A DNA stretch of 64,000 bases from Neorhizobium tomejilense (GTDB lineage: Bacteria > Pseudomonadota > Alphaproteobacteria > Rhizobiales > Rhizobiaceae): contig PVBG01000004.1 of NCBI GenBank assembly GCA_002968845.1, positions 124,001 through 188,000 on the forward strand, in the 5' to 3' direction. The notes under the pieces were generated by a model, which searched no databases, had not been told where the DNA came from, and worked only from the letters and a program-made list of their open reading frames with translations. A program made the position numbers and the translations under genes. This document shows positions 1-9,090 of the stretch, piece after piece (the first letter of the stretch is position 1; every line of letters starts with the position of its first letter).

Positions 1-1
1 G

Positions 2-40
2 GGGCGCCGGATCACGGCCTCCGTACGGGTTACCTGGTAA
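2..40 (+). CDS. Probable TonB-dependent siderophore receptor, C-terminal end only (5' part outside window)
   Basis: The frame from base 2 encodes GRRITASVRVTW followed by TAA at 38-40. Alternating polar and hydrophobic residues ending in an aromatic residue are typical of the last strand of an outer-membrane beta-barrel, and TonB-dependent receptors often end in a similar way. The stop overlaps the Shine-Dalgarno stretch of fhuD, so the two genes are probably in one operon. Only 12 codons are visible, so the call rests on this short tail plus the neighbouring ferric-siderophore genes. Confidence 0.4.
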   Translation, partial: GRRITASVRVTW

Positions 41-50
41 GGAAGGCAAC

Positions 51-935
51 TTGAGCGCTGGCTTCCACTATCCCACAAGGCGCGCGTTCCTGGGCGGGAC
101 GGGCGCCTTTGCCGCCTTCCCGTTCCGCGGTTTCGCGTCATCCCCTCCCCGGCGCGTCGCCTGTCTGGAGTGGACGGCGGCCGGGATGGTGATGTCCCTT
201 GGACTTGCGCCGATCGCCGTCGGCGATCTCAAAGGGTACAGGCAGTGGGTCGATCAGCCGACATTGCCGGGGACGACGCTCGACCTTGGGTCACGGGGCG
301 AGCCGAGCCTTGAGCTGCTGGAAGAGCTCGATCCGGACTTGATTATCGCAACCTACGGATACGCATTGGAGGTTGGCGATTTTGAACGCTTCGCGCCGAC
401 CTACGATCTCCCCCTCTATGCCGATAAAACCTCGCCATATGCGCAGGCCAGGCTGGAGACGAAAAGGCTTGGCGAGCGCCTGGGGCGGGAGCGCGAGGCC
501 GAAGCTCTTCTTCTTGGGACGGAACGGACGATCAACCAATCGCGCCTGCGGCTCGCGGACCGCAAGGCTGCCCCTCTCTGCCTCTTCACCTTTTTCGACA
601 ACCGGCACCTGCGCATCTACGGTGCCGGCAGCCTGCTTCAGGATGTGCTGGACCGGCTGGACCTTCGGAACGCATGGGACCGCGAGACAAGCGAATGGGG
701 GATTTCGACGGTCGGCGTGGAGCAGCTCGCAACCATCGATGAGGCCCGGCTCGTTTGTCTGGAGCCGATCATGCCGCATGCGGTGCGGATGATGCGCAGA
801 AGTTCATTGTGGCAAAACCTGCCCGCCGTGCGCGCCCACCCGATCACCTCCATTCCGACCCTCTGGCCGTTCGGCGGGCTGGATGTAGCGGCCCGCTTCG
901 CGTCGCTGCTCGCCGACAATCTGGTTTCGGCATGA
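51..935 (+). CDS. fhuD: Iron-hydroxamate/siderophore ABC transporter periplasmic binding protein
   Basis: A 294-residue class III (BtuF/FhuD-type) binding protein that would capture ferric siderophore in the periplasm and deliver it to FhuB. A twin-arginine signal is visible at residues 10-16 (RRAFLGG), followed by a hydrophobic stretch, and Tat export is common for rhizobial FhuD-like proteins. The body has the family pattern: an N-terminal lobe around ACLEWTAAGMVMSLG, the GEPSLELLEELDPDLII segment, and a C-terminal lobe ending in PTLWPFGGLDVAARFASLL. The start is TTG at 51, chosen because GGAAGG lies 5 bases upstream and the Tat motif follows at once. The stop overlaps the fhuB start (ATGA at 932-935). 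Confidence 0.86.
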   Translation: MSAGFHYPTRRAFLGGTGAFAAFPFRGFASSPPRRVACLEWTAAGMVMSLGLAPIAVGDLKGYRQWVDQPTLPGTTLDLGSRGEPSLELLEELDPDLIIATYGYALEVGDFERFAPTYDLPLYADKTSPYAQARLETKRLGERLGREREAEALLLGTERTINQSRLRLADRKAAPLCLFTFFDNRHLRIYGAGSLLQDVLDRLDLRNAWDRETSEWGISTVGVEQLATIDEARLVCLEPIMPHAVRMMRRSSLWQNLPAVRAHPITSIPTLWPFGGLDVAARFASLLADNLVSA

Positions 936-2932
936 CAACAGGCTGGCAGGCTTCGCTGGAGCGGAGATCAACACCGTTCGCCATCCCCGCGCTCCTGGCG
1001 TTTACTGGTCTTTGCGTTCTCCTGACCTCGCTTCGGCTAACCGAGCTGCTGCCGTTGAACCTCTGGTGGAGCGCACTGATCGCACCTGACACGACCCATG
1101 TCGGGCAGTTGCTTTTCCATCACTCCGCCCTTCCCCGTGTGGCGGTCAGCATCGTCGCCGGCGCAGCGCTCGGCCTTGCGGGGGCGATCTTCCAGCAGAC
1201 CCTGCGCAACCCGCTCGCAGAACCTGCAACCGTCGGCACGGCAGCCGGGGCCAACCTGGCGCTCGGCACAGCCGCCATCCTTGCGCCATTCCTGCTGGAG
1301 ACCGGTCGCGAGCTGGTGGCGATCGGCGGCGGCGCGTTGGCGACGGCGGCGGTCATCCTCATCGCCTGGCGCCGACATCTCTCGCCGGTTTTGCTGGTGC
1401 TCGCAGGCCTCGTCGTCAGCCTGGTCTGCGGTTCGGCAAGTGCGCTCCTCGTCGTCCTCGACCGCGACTACATGACGGAGCTTTTTATCTGGCAGACGGG
1501 GTCTCTCATCCAGAATGGCATGGCCGTGGTGACGAACCTTTCGGTCAAGCTGCTGATCGGATTTGCCCTGGCGACAGGCTTGATCCGACCGATGCGCATT
1601 CTCGAGCTTGATGACGAAAGCACCCGCAGCCTCGGATTTTCCCCTGCAGTACTCCGGCTGGCCGGTCTGGCCGTCGCCGTCTGGCTAAGCGCGGCCGTCG
1701 TTGCCGCGGTCGGTGTCATCGGTTTCGTCGGACTTGCCGCGCCGCATATCGCAGGGGCGCTCGGCGCGCGCACTTTTGCGGGGCGGATGGTTGCAGCGTC
1801 GGCAGGCGGCGCATTGCTCCTCTGGTTCACCGACCAGCTCGTGCAGGTTCTGCCACTGTCGGAAGAAGTGCCGACAGGCACGGCGACGGCGCTCATCGGC
1901 GCTCCTCTGCTTCTCCTGCTTCTGCCGCGGATGCGGGCAATCATGCCGACGCACGGCGGGTCCGGCATGGCGTCGCCTCGCCACGTGATCGGTTGGTGGA
2001 TGCCGTTTGCGGCGACAGCCACGATTGCCGTGACGATCGCCCTCAGCCTGCTTCTCGCACGCGGTGTCGATGGGTGGCACTGGGCTTCCGGAGCCGAACT
2101 TGCGACCTTCCTGCCGCTACGCCTGCCGCGCGCATTGGTGGCCCTGTCGGCGGGGGCGATCCTTGCCGTCTCCGGTACGCTGATACAGCGCCTGACAGGC
2201 AATCCCATGGCTTCGCCGGAGGTGCTCGGCATATCGTCCGGGGCCGCGATCGGCATCATCCTGCTGTTTCTGATCGGTATCCAACTCGACCGGACGAGCA
2301 TGATCCTGGCGGCGGCGGCCGGCGCATTGCTGACGCTCGGGGCAATCGTGCTGATGGCGGCAAGGGCGTCCTTTTCGCCCGACCATATCCTGCTTGCGGG
2401 AATTTCCCTGTCAGCCATCGGCACGGGGCTTGCCGCGCTCGTCCTGGCAAGCGGCGATCCGCGTATCGATTTCCTGCTCGCCTGGCTCTCCGGCTCGACC
2501 TACCGGGCGACTCTCGGCGATGCGGCAACGGCGGGCTGCATCTTGCTCGCCATCCTGGCCGGTTCACCGCTTATGTCGCGCTGGCTGGAAATCCTGCCGC
2601 TCGGCCAGGCGACCTCGTTGTCGCTCGGCGTTCCGTTGAAAACCGTGCGGCTCTCCATCCTCCTGGCGGCCGGGCTCTGCGCGGCTGCCGCAACCGTGTT
2701 TGTCGGCCCGCTGAGTTTTGTCGGGCTGATCGCGCCACGTGCCGCCGATTATCTCGGCTATCATCGGCCGCTGCCTCAGCTTTTCGTCAGCGCGTTCCTC
2801 GGCGGCGTCACAATGGCGGTTGCCGACTGGCTTAGCCGGACGATCATCTTTCCCTGGCAGGTGCCTGTCGGCCTGCTGATCGCCCTCGTCGGTGGTCCGT
2901 TTTTTCTCTGGCAGATTGCGAAACGGAAATGA
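932..2932 (+). CDS. fhuB: Fe3+-hydroxamate ABC transporter permease, fused double-domain FhuB
   Basis: A 666-residue inner-membrane permease made of two tandem FecCD-type halves (about residues 20-330 and 345-666), the length expected for FhuB. Each half carries the family signatures: GAALGLAGAIFQQTLRNPLAEP in the first and SGTLIQRLTGNPMASPEVLG in the second, then GFVGLAAPHI and GPLSFVGLIAPR, where the ATPase couples. The ATG at 932 overlaps the fhuD stop; a longer reading frame exists upstream but lies inside fhuD. No fhuC ATPase gene follows: the next gene is on the other strand, so the ATPase must be upstream of the window or elsewhere. Confidence 0.94.
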   Translation: MTTGWQASLERRSTPFAIPALLAFTGLCVLLTSLRLTELLPLNLWWSALIAPDTTHVGQLLFHHSALPRVAVSIVAGAALGLAGAIFQQTLRNPLAEPATVGTAAGANLALGTAAILAPFLLETGRELVAIGGGALATAAVILIAWRRHLSPVLLVLAGLVVSLVCGSASALLVVLDRDYMTELFIWQTGSLIQNGMAVVTNLSVKLLIGFALATGLIRPMRILELDDESTRSLGFSPAVLRLAGLAVAVWLSAAVVAAVGVIGFVGLAAPHIAGALGARTFAGRMVAASAGGALLLWFTDQLVQVLPLSEEVPTGTATALIGAPLLLLLLPRMRAIMPTHGGSGMASPRHVIGWWMPFAATATIAVTIALSLLLARGVDGWHWASGAELATFLPLRLPRALVALSAGAILAVSGTLIQRLTGNPMASPEVLGISSGAAIGIILLFLIGIQLDRTSMILAAAAGALLTLGAIVLMAARASFSPDHILLAGISLSAIGTGLAALVLASGDPRIDFLLAWLSGSTYRATLGDAATAGCILLAILAGSPLMSRWLEILPLGQATSLSLGVPLKTVRLSILLAAGLCAAAATVFVGPLSFVGLIAPRAADYLGYHRPLPQLFVSAFLGGVTMAVADWLSRTIIFPWQVPVGLLIALVGGPFFLWQIAKRK

Positions 2933-2980
2933 GCCCCTTCTTCAGGCCTGATCATGCGCGTCGAGATAGGCCCCCGACGC

Positions 2981-3739
2981 TCATTTGCCGCCATCCACGC
3001 TGATGATCTGCCCGGAAATCCAGCCGGCGAAGTCGGACGCGAAGAACATCACCATGGCCGCGATGTCGTCAGGCGTACCAAGGCGTTTCAGGGCGATATT
3101 CTGCAGGAGCCGCGCCTGCCCTTCCTCGCCCATCGCTTCCCATTGGCGCTCGGTCGCCGGGTTGGAGCGCACGAAGCCGGGCGCGACATTGTTGACGGTG
3201 ATGCCCCACGGCCCCAGTTCATGGGCGAGTTGGCGCGTCAGCCCGATCTGGCCGGCCTTGGCGCTGGCATAGGCCTGGATGCCCGTCAGCGAAATTCCAA
3301 GACCGGCGCCGCTGGAGATATTGATGATGCGGCCTGCGTTTTTCCGCTTCATGCCCGGCGCAACCGCCTGGGCCATGAAGAAGGCGCCGGACAGGTTGAC
3401 GTCGAAGATCGTCTGCCAATCGCTTTCGGATATTTCCTCGATCGGCCGGCCCACCTGCCCGCGCACGCCGCCCGCATTGTTGACCAGGACGTCCGGCGCG
3501 CCGGAGGTTGCCTCGATCGCCCGGACGGCCATCTGCACGGCGCTGCGATTGCCGACGTCCAGGACGTGCGCCTCGGCCTTCGGCCCGCAGAGCCTGACCG
3601 TTTCATCGAGCCCCGCCGCATCGATGTCGCAGGCATGCACCGCCGCGCCGCGGCTCGCGAACGCTTGCGCGATCGCCCGACCGAAACCATGGGCAGCACC
3701 CGTGACAATCACCACCTTGCCGTCGAACGAAATGTTCAT
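2981..3739 (-). CDS. SDR-family NAD(P)-dependent oxidoreductase
   Basis: A 252-residue classical short-chain dehydrogenase. It has the cofactor motif TGAAHGFG (13-20), NNAG (87-90), catalytic Ser near 142-143 and Y157-x3-K161 (YASAK), and the typical C-terminus SGQIISVDGGK. The substrate cannot be read from sequence; 3-ketoacyl-ACP reductases, gluconate 5-dehydrogenases and KduD-type enzymes all look like this. Its start overlaps the stop of the upstream ketopantoate-reductase-like gene by 4 bases, so the two are co-translated. The pair may act in sequence on a hydroxy or keto acid. It is convergent with fhuB, with only 48 bases between stops. Confidence 0.87.
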   Translation of the reverse strand: MNISFDGKVVIVTGAAHGFGRAIAQAFASRGAAVHACDIDAAGLDETVRLCGPKAEAHVLDVGNRSAVQMAVRAIEATSGAPDVLVNNAGGVRGQVGRPIEEISESDWQTIFDVNLSGAFFMAQAVAPGMKRKNAGRIINISSGAGLGISLTGIQAYASAKAGQIGLTRQLAHELGPWGITVNNVAPGFVRSNPATERQWEAMGEEGQARLLQNIALKRLGTPDDIAAMVMFFASDFAGWISGQIISVDGGK

Positions 3740-4755
3740 GCCGTGACCGTCGCCAGCTCTTCGAGATTGGCCATGTCGAGCGGGCGTTTGCCGTCCTCGA
3801 TCTCGTGGATCATGGTGATCAGGCGGGCGGCAAGCGGCGTCGGAACGCGTGATTCCCTGCCGATCTCGACGACCGGCATCACCTGGGCGTCCACCTCGGT
3901 CTTGCGCTTGCGCACGGCGAGATCGCGCCAGATGCCGGAATGCGATTTCACCGACCTGCGATTATGCGCCACCATGTCGTCGAACGACGTGTCGGTCTGC
4001 TCCGGCGAGGCCAGCGGCCCGAAGGCAGCCGGATCGAACCCGTCGAAGGCTTCCGGCCGGATGTTGTTGATAGCCGCCACCGTCGCGACTTCCAGCGCGA
4101 GCCGGCGCAGAACCGGGCGGGCGATTGGATTATCGAGTACATCGGCGATGCTGTCATTGGTGAGAGCCGTGCCGAACAGCAGCGCACCGTAGATGAGCTT
4201 GCCCCACAAGAAGCCCCAGATATTGTTGGTGATCAGGGCCTTCGGCTCGACATGCCGCATCAGCTGATAGATATCCTCGGCGCGATCGGTGAAACGCCCG
4301 TCGAGTTCACCGATCACCGCGGCGCCATGGCCGCTATACTGCACGACGCCCGGTTCCAGGTAGTCCGCGCCGAAATTGACGAAGCAGCCGATGACGCGAT
4401 GTTCTCCGACGATGCGGGCAATCACGCGTTCGTTGAGCCCGTTCTGGGCGGAGACCACATATCCGTCTGCGGGGAGGTGCTGGACGAGAGACCTTGCCGC
4501 CGCCTCCGTGTGATGGGCTTTGACGCAGAGGAAAGTCCGCTGATACTGGCCTTCGAGCTCTTCCGGCAGATACGCTCTGGCCTGGACGGTACCTTCGAAG
4601 ATCGGGCCGACGATCTTCAGTCCCTTCTCGTTGATCGCATCGACATGGTCCTTGACGTTGTCGACGAAGATCACATCCTCGCCGGCGCGGATGAAAGCCG
4701 CACCCAGCGTGCCGCCGATCGCACCGGCGCCCCAGATCAGAATTGGCTGGCTCAT
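3736..4755 (-). CDS. Ketopantoate reductase family (ApbA/PanE-like) dehydrogenase
   Basis: A 339-residue protein with an N-terminal Rossmann motif GAGAIGGTLG (near 9-18) and the family's C-terminal helical domain, including the conserved Lys/Asn region IWGFLWGKLIYGALL. Family members reduce 2-dehydropantoate to pantoate with NADPH, but many paralogues reduce other 2-keto acids. Pairing with an SDR rather than pan genes suggests a catabolic role. The start at 4755 (MSQPILIWGAG) is preferred over a longer frame because GGAGGGAG lies just upstream and the Rossmann fold starts at residue 4. It is the first gene of a two-gene unit with the SDR. Confidence 0.86.
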   Translation of the reverse strand: MSQPILIWGAGAIGGTLGAAFIRAGEDVIFVDNVKDHVDAINEKGLKIVGPIFEGTVQARAYLPEELEGQYQRTFLCVKAHHTEAAARSLVQHLPADGYVVSAQNGLNERVIARIVGEHRVIGCFVNFGADYLEPGVVQYSGHGAAVIGELDGRFTDRAEDIYQLMRHVEPKALITNNIWGFLWGKLIYGALLFGTALTNDSIADVLDNPIARPVLRRLALEVATVAAINNIRPEAFDGFDPAAFGPLASPEQTDTSFDDMVAHNRRSVKSHSGIWRDLAVRKRKTEVDAQVMPVVEIGRESRVPTPLAARLITMIHEIEDGKRPLDMANLEELATVTA

Positions 4756-5011
4756 GCCCAAGCTCCCTCCAAAAGCCGCCCGCATTCCTGCGAGCGCGAT
4801 ATCCCACATTGCCTAACGCGCGTCCGTTGCAGTTTGCTTGAAACGACAGGGCCACAGCATGACGATATTCGTTTCACCGGCATGCCGGACACGCGCATTC
4901 CGAGGAGTAGACCACTACGGTCGCGTGGTCGAGTGCGGGTCGGGATCGCGAAGCATGTGACGACGGCGACCGGGTTCGCGCTTCCGGCCGCCGCTTTTCC
5001 CGGACGGGATT

Positions 5012-5134
5012 TCAGAACGAGGAACCTGCAGCCAGCAGACCGGCCAAGGCCGATGGCTCCAGTGAGGTTACGTCGTATATGCAGGGCGCCGCGAAGACGG
5101 CCGCTCCCAGGATGCAGATGATCACCAATCTCAT
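5012..5134 (-). CDS. Possible small membrane or secreted peptide (40 aa)
   Basis: A 40-codon frame begins MRLVIICILGAAVFAAPC, which resembles a signal peptide or single membrane helix with an AAPC cleavage or lipobox-like end, followed by about 20 polar and small residues. A Shine-Dalgarno CTGGAG lies 7 bases upstream of the ATG. It sits alone between ohr and the ketopantoate-reductase-like gene in otherwise gene-free DNA. No homologue is recognised. The support is only the RBS and the leader-like composition, so this is a tentative call. Confidence 0.32.
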   Translation of the reverse strand: MRLVIICILGAAVFAAPCIYDVTSLEPSALAGLLAAGSSF

Positions 5135-5227
5135 GGGGTTCTCCAGGGACGAGGCGCCCGCCTCGTCCGGTTATCGGTTCCTGCCTGTCGTCGCGCCGAT
5201 CCGGCTCGACGCGCAAACCGCGTTTCC

Positions 5228-5644
5228 TCAGGCGAGGATCAGCTCGACATTGATGTTGCCGCGGGTCGCCTTCGAATAGGGGCAGGTCTGGTGAGCTTCT
5301 TCGACAAGCTCATTGGCAAGTTGCGGATCGATGCCCGGCAGGCTGATGTTGAGGCGGGCCTGCAGGAAGTATGCGCCCTCGGTCGTCCCGAGGTCGACCT
5401 CGGCATCGACCGCCGTCTCGGTGGGCAACTTGATCTTCCGCTTAGCTGCGGCAAGACCCATGGCGCCGATGAAACATGCCGACCATCCGGCTGCGAAGAG
5501 CTGCTCGGGATTGGTGCCGGCATGCGCGCTGCCGGGAGGTGAAAGCTTGACGTCGAGCTGGGCGTCGTCGCTGCGCGAGAACCCGTCGCGGCCGCCGGTC
5601 GTGCGGGTCTTGCCGGTATAGAGAACCTTGTCGATCCTGGTCAT
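5228..5644 (-). CDS. ohr: Organic hydroperoxide resistance peroxidase (Ohr, OsmC superfamily)
   Basis: A 138-residue cytoplasmic thiol peroxidase that reduces organic and fatty-acid hydroperoxides. Both redox cysteines are in the expected contexts: C57 in WSACFIGAM and C121 in TCPYSKATRGN, with an Arg in GGRDGFS and a Glu in NPEQLF completing the active site. The length matches the family. The start at 5644 (MTRIDKVLYTG) has AAGGAG 6 bases upstream, while the longer frame adds 12 residues with no better RBS. No MarR-type ohrR lies next to it, which is unusual because ohr is commonly adjacent to its regulator. It has its own promoter space (5645-5817). Confidence 0.96.
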   Translation of the reverse strand: MTRIDKVLYTGKTRTTGGRDGFSRSDDAQLDVKLSPPGSAHAGTNPEQLFAAGWSACFIGAMGLAAAKRKIKLPTETAVDAEVDLGTTEGAYFLQARLNISLPGIDPQLANELVEEAHQTCPYSKATRGNINVELILA

Positions 5645-5817
5645 GGAACACTCCTTTGTTGGTGTCGCCGGTTGCGACATCGGTTGACGGGAGTGGTTTG
5701 ACGGGCGGAGGTATCCGGCATGTTTCCAGAATCGCCGGAAATGTATCGAACCGTAGCGCGGACCTCGCAGGACATCCTTTCATACAAAACGCTTCGAAAA
5801 TCGGCCGATCTCCGATA

Positions 5818-7140
5818 TCAGCGGATGGTGACTTCGGCAGCCAGCCCGCCACCTGCGCGATTGTAGAGCCTCACCGAACCGCCGAGTGCTGCGGCAAGCT
5901 GCTGGGCGATGGCAAGACCAAGCCCCGAGCCGCCGGTTTCGCGGTTGCGGGATTGCTCCAGCCTGAAGAATGGCTGCATGGCCGCCTCCAGCATTTCTTC
6001 CGGAATCCCCGGCCCGCGATCGAGGACGGTGATGACGATGTCACCCTCGCTCCTTCGCTCGACGCTGATCTCGGCCGCGCCGGCAAATTTCACCGCATTG
6101 TCGATGAAGTTCGAGAGGATGCGGCGCAGCGCGTGCGGTTTGGTGGACGCGGTGCCCTGTACCACGCCGGCGACGGTCACCGCCTTGCCGGTGTCCTGAT
6201 AATCATAGGCAATACTGTCGATGAACGAGGCAAGATCGATGCGGGAAACTTTCTCGCCATTGCCATGCGCGCTGCGCGCATAGGCTATGCCGTCCTGCAC
6301 CAGCCGCTCGATCTCGCCGAGGTCATGCACCAGCTTGTCCCTCTCGGGCGAATCGTCCGCCATGTCGGCGCGCAGCCGCATGCGGGTGATCGGCGTCTGG
6401 AGATCGTGGGAGATGGCGGCGAGAATCTGCACCCGTTCCTCGAGATAATGGGCGATCCTCTCGCGCATGGCGTTGAAGGCCCGTGCCGCATGGGCGACTT
6501 CGCTCGGGCCGACCTCGCTCAAGGGCGGGCCTTTCCTGTTGGGATCGAGCGCATCGGCTGCGGCCGCAAGGTCTCCGAGCGGGCGGATCACCTGCCGGAC
6601 CGCAAACCAGGTGCAGATCACCAGCAGCGCCATCTGGACAGCGAACACGTAAGGAAGCCACTCGGCGATCGGCATGACACCCCTCGGCGTGACGTCGATG
6701 GTGAGTGGAGAGCCGTCGGAAAGGGTGAGGTGACCCTGCAGCCGCCTGACGTCACCGGGGATGGACTCCACCCGCAGCGGGAACCGATGCCCCACCGCCT
6801 CCTGGATCTTGCCGGTAATCTCGGCGCCGCGGCCCGACATTTCCGGCACGCCGGCAATTCCCGGCCCGAGCACCAGGCGGTAGTTGCCGCGGCTCAACCG
6901 ATCCAGCCAATCGGCCCGCTCGCCGGCCGGCAGCCGGTCGAGGATGGCGATCGATGTCGCAAGATCATTTTCAAGCGTGCCGAGCATGACGGCCTTTGCC
7001 GACATGTAACGTTCGATAAAGAGGATGCTGAAGGAGAGCCCGTAGGCGATGGCGAGGCCTGTAAACAGGATGAGGAAAAGCCGGGCACGCAGCGTGCTCG
7101 GCCATAATTTTCCTAAAAAACGGGAGACGCTGGCGCTCAC
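5818..7140 (-). CDS. Two-component sensor histidine kinase, EnvZ/OmpR type
   Basis: A 440-residue inner-membrane kinase. Order of parts: TM1 (about 20-42), a periplasmic sensor of about 115 residues, TM2 (about 163-181), HAMP (182-235), a HisKA helix with phospho-acceptor H245 in ISHDLQTP, and an ATPase domain with the N box (N348, SNFIDNAVKF), G1 (DRGPGIP) and G2 (GGSGLGLAIA). The start overlaps the response-regulator stop by 4 bases, so it is cotranslated as its cognate partner. The periplasmic domain gives no recognisable ligand. The flanking genes (ohr and an exported hydrolase) do not clearly define the signal. Confidence 0.94.
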   Translation of the reverse strand: MSASVSRFLGKLWPSTLRARLFLILFTGLAIAYGLSFSILFIERYMSAKAVMLGTLENDLATSIAILDRLPAGERADWLDRLSRGNYRLVLGPGIAGVPEMSGRGAEITGKIQEAVGHRFPLRVESIPGDVRRLQGHLTLSDGSPLTIDVTPRGVMPIAEWLPYVFAVQMALLVICTWFAVRQVIRPLGDLAAAADALDPNRKGPPLSEVGPSEVAHAARAFNAMRERIAHYLEERVQILAAISHDLQTPITRMRLRADMADDSPERDKLVHDLGEIERLVQDGIAYARSAHGNGEKVSRIDLASFIDSIAYDYQDTGKAVTVAGVVQGTASTKPHALRRILSNFIDNAVKFAGAAEISVERRSEGDIVITVLDRGPGIPEEMLEAAMQPFFRLEQSRNRETGGSGLGLAIAQQLAAALGGSVRLYNRAGGGLAAEVTIR

Positions 7141-7877
7141 GGCTTCGGCTCCGAGATCTCGACGGGAACCGAGAAGACGTAACCTTCGCTGCGCACGGTC
7201 TTGATATAGGTCGGCTCGCGCGCATCGTCGCCGAGCCGCTGGCGAAGCCGGCTCACCAGAAGGTCGATCGACCGATCGAACAGGTCCGCATCACGGCCTT
7301 GCGTGAGGTTGAGGATCTGGTCGCGGTTGAGCACACGCTGCGGATGGTCGATGAAGACGCGCAGCAGCCGGTATTCTGCACCGCTCAGCGCGATTTCCGT
7401 GCCCTGTCCGTCGAGCAGATGGCGGCCGACCGTATCGAGCCGCCAGTCGCCGAAGCTCAGCAGCTGGCCTGCCTCGCTGATCTGCAGGTTGGGCGGCAGC
7501 ATGCGCGTCCGGCGCAGGACGGCCTTGATGCGCGCCAGCAATTCGCGCGCGGCAAACGGTTTCGGCAGATAGTCGTCGGCACCCATTTCGAGCCCGATGA
7601 TCCGGTCCATCTCGTCGCTGCGGGCAGTCAGCATCAGGATCGGCGTCGCCTTGTGCTTGCCGGCCCTGAGCTCGCGGCACAGGACGAGCCCGTCATCGCC
7701 CGGCATCATCACGTCGAGCACGATCAGGTCGACCGTATTGGCCTCGAGAAAACTGCGCATCTGGCGGCCATCCGCGGCCACCGTCGCCCGGAGGCCGTTC
7801 TTCTTCAGGTAGCTCGACAGCAGTTCACGGATTTCGCGGTCGTCATCGACGATCAGGATATGGTCGATATGATCCAT
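7137..7877 (-). CDS. Two-component response regulator, OmpR family
   Basis: A 246-residue protein with a receiver domain (acidic pocket D11-D13, phospho-acceptor D55 in LIVLDVMMPG, T84, K106) followed by a winged-helix DNA-binding domain (about 140-240) ending in RQRLGDDAREPTYIKTVRSEGYVF. It is the first gene of the pair and would be phosphorylated by the kinase encoded immediately downstream. Its promoter must lie in the 113 bases between it and the stop of the exported hydrolase gene. The target genes are unknown. Confidence 0.95.
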   Translation of the reverse strand: MDHIDHILIVDDDREIRELLSSYLKKNGLRATVAADGRQMRSFLEANTVDLIVLDVMMPGDDGLVLCRELRAGKHKATPILMLTARSDEMDRIIGLEMGADDYLPKPFAARELLARIKAVLRRTRMLPPNLQISEAGQLLSFGDWRLDTVGRHLLDGQGTEIALSGAEYRLLRVFIDHPQRVLNRDQILNLTQGRDADLFDRSIDLLVSRLRQRLGDDAREPTYIKTVRSEGYVFSVPVEISEPKP

Positions 7878-7943
7878 TTTCGGGCTTCAAATCCTTGTCC
7901 GATGAGAACGGTATCGCACCGCCCTTCCTTCTTTAAACCGCAG

Positions 7944-7986
7944 GATGGCTGCCGCGAAGCCAAGAATTATCTCCGCGGCAGCCATC
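7944..7986 (-). terminator. Stem-loop after the exported hydrolase gene
   Basis: A perfect 13-bp inverted repeat, GATGGCTGCCGCG at 7944-7956 against its complement at 7974-7986, with a 17-base loop lies 4 bases beyond the hydrolase stop. There is no good T-run, so termination may be Rho-dependent, or the hairpin may protect the 3' end. Confidence 0.5.
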
Positions 7987-7990
7987 GGGT

Positions 7991-9043
7991 TCAAAACCGG
8001 TCGACGTCCAGAACAGCCTGCGCAAAGGCCTGCGGGGCCTCCTGCGGCAGGTTGTGGCCGATGCCGCCGGTGATGGTGCGATGCTCGTATTTTCCGGAGA
8101 ACTTGCCCGCATAGGCAGAAGGATCGGCATGCGGTGCGCCGTTGGCATCGCCTTCCATGGTGATCGTCGGCACCGAGATCATCGGCCCCATGGCGAACTG
8201 CTGTTCGAAGGCATCGAACCGGGCCTCGCCCTCGACGAGACCCAGCCGCCAGCGGTAGTTATGGACAACGATCTCGACGTGGTCGGGATTGTCGAATGCG
8301 GCGGCCGATCTTTCAAAGGTCGCGTCGTCGAATTTCCAGGTGGGCGACGCCGTCTGCCAGATAAGCCTGTTGAAATCGCGCCGGTTCTGCTCGTAGCCCA
8401 ACCGGCCGCGCTCGGTGGCGAAGTAGAACTGGTACCACCATGCAAGCTCGGCTTTCGGCGGCAGAGGTTTTTTGTTGATTTCGGGGCTGCCGATCAGGTA
8501 GCCGCTCACCGATACCATCGCCTTGCAGCGTTCCGGCCACAGCGCCGCCATGATGTTGGCGGTCCTGGCGCCCCAGTCGAAGGCGGCGATAATCGCCTTG
8601 TCTATCCCGAGCGCATCGAGGAGCGCGATCATATCGGCCGCAATGGCCGACTGCTGGCCGTTGCGGGGCGTATCCTTCGACAGAAAGCGTGTCGTGCCGT
8701 AGCCCCTCAGATAGGGCACGATGACCCGGTAACCGGCAGAAGCGAGCAGCGGCGCGACATCCACGAAGCTGTAGATGTCGTAGGGCCAGCCATGCAGCAG
8801 CAGGACGACGGGACCGTCTGCCGGACCGGCCTCGGCATAACCCACATCGAGCACGCCCGCCCTGACCTGCTTCAGCGTTTCGAAGGACGTGTTGGTGCCG
8901 GCCTTGACGGCGGTCAATGGCGTCGCGGCAGGCGGCGGAGACTGGGCACCGGCAGTGCCGGTCATTCCGAATTCGACCGCTGCAACGGTCATGGCGGCAA
9001 CGCCGAAGAAGCGGCGACGCTGGTGGTTGATCGGGTCGGACAT
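7991..9043 (-). CDS. Tat-exported alpha/beta hydrolase, epoxide-hydrolase-like
   Basis: A 350-residue protein with a twin-arginine leader (QRRRFFGVAA, residues 8-17) ending near AGAQS at 31-35. The alpha/beta fold carries the HGWP oxyanion motif (84-87). The nucleophile elbow is AFDWGA with Asp at 156, not Ser, as in epoxide hydrolases and haloalkane dehalogenases; the late His is in GIGHNLPQE. It should therefore hydrolyse an epoxide, halide or similar through an aspartyl-ester intermediate in the periplasm. The start at 9043 has GGAGAG upstream; the frame stays open further upstream, but that part is promoter. It is divergent from dipZ and shares a promoter element with it. Confidence 0.86.
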   Translation of the reverse strand: MSDPINHQRRRFFGVAAMTVAAVEFGMTGTAGAQSPPPAATPLTAVKAGTNTSFETLKQVRAGVLDVGYAEAGPADGPVVLLLHGWPYDIYSFVDVAPLLASAGYRVIVPYLRGYGTTRFLSKDTPRNGQQSAIAADMIALLDALGIDKAIIAAFDWGARTANIMAALWPERCKAMVSVSGYLIGSPEINKKPLPPKAELAWWYQFYFATERGRLGYEQNRRDFNRLIWQTASPTWKFDDATFERSAAAFDNPDHVEIVVHNYRWRLGLVEGEARFDAFEQQFAMGPMISVPTITMEGDANGAPHADPSAYAGKFSGKYEHRTITGGIGHNLPQEAPQAFAQAVLDVDRF

Positions 9044-9090
9044 CGATCTCTCCAATTCGTGTTGATCACGATCGGAAGGAAGCCGGAGCC

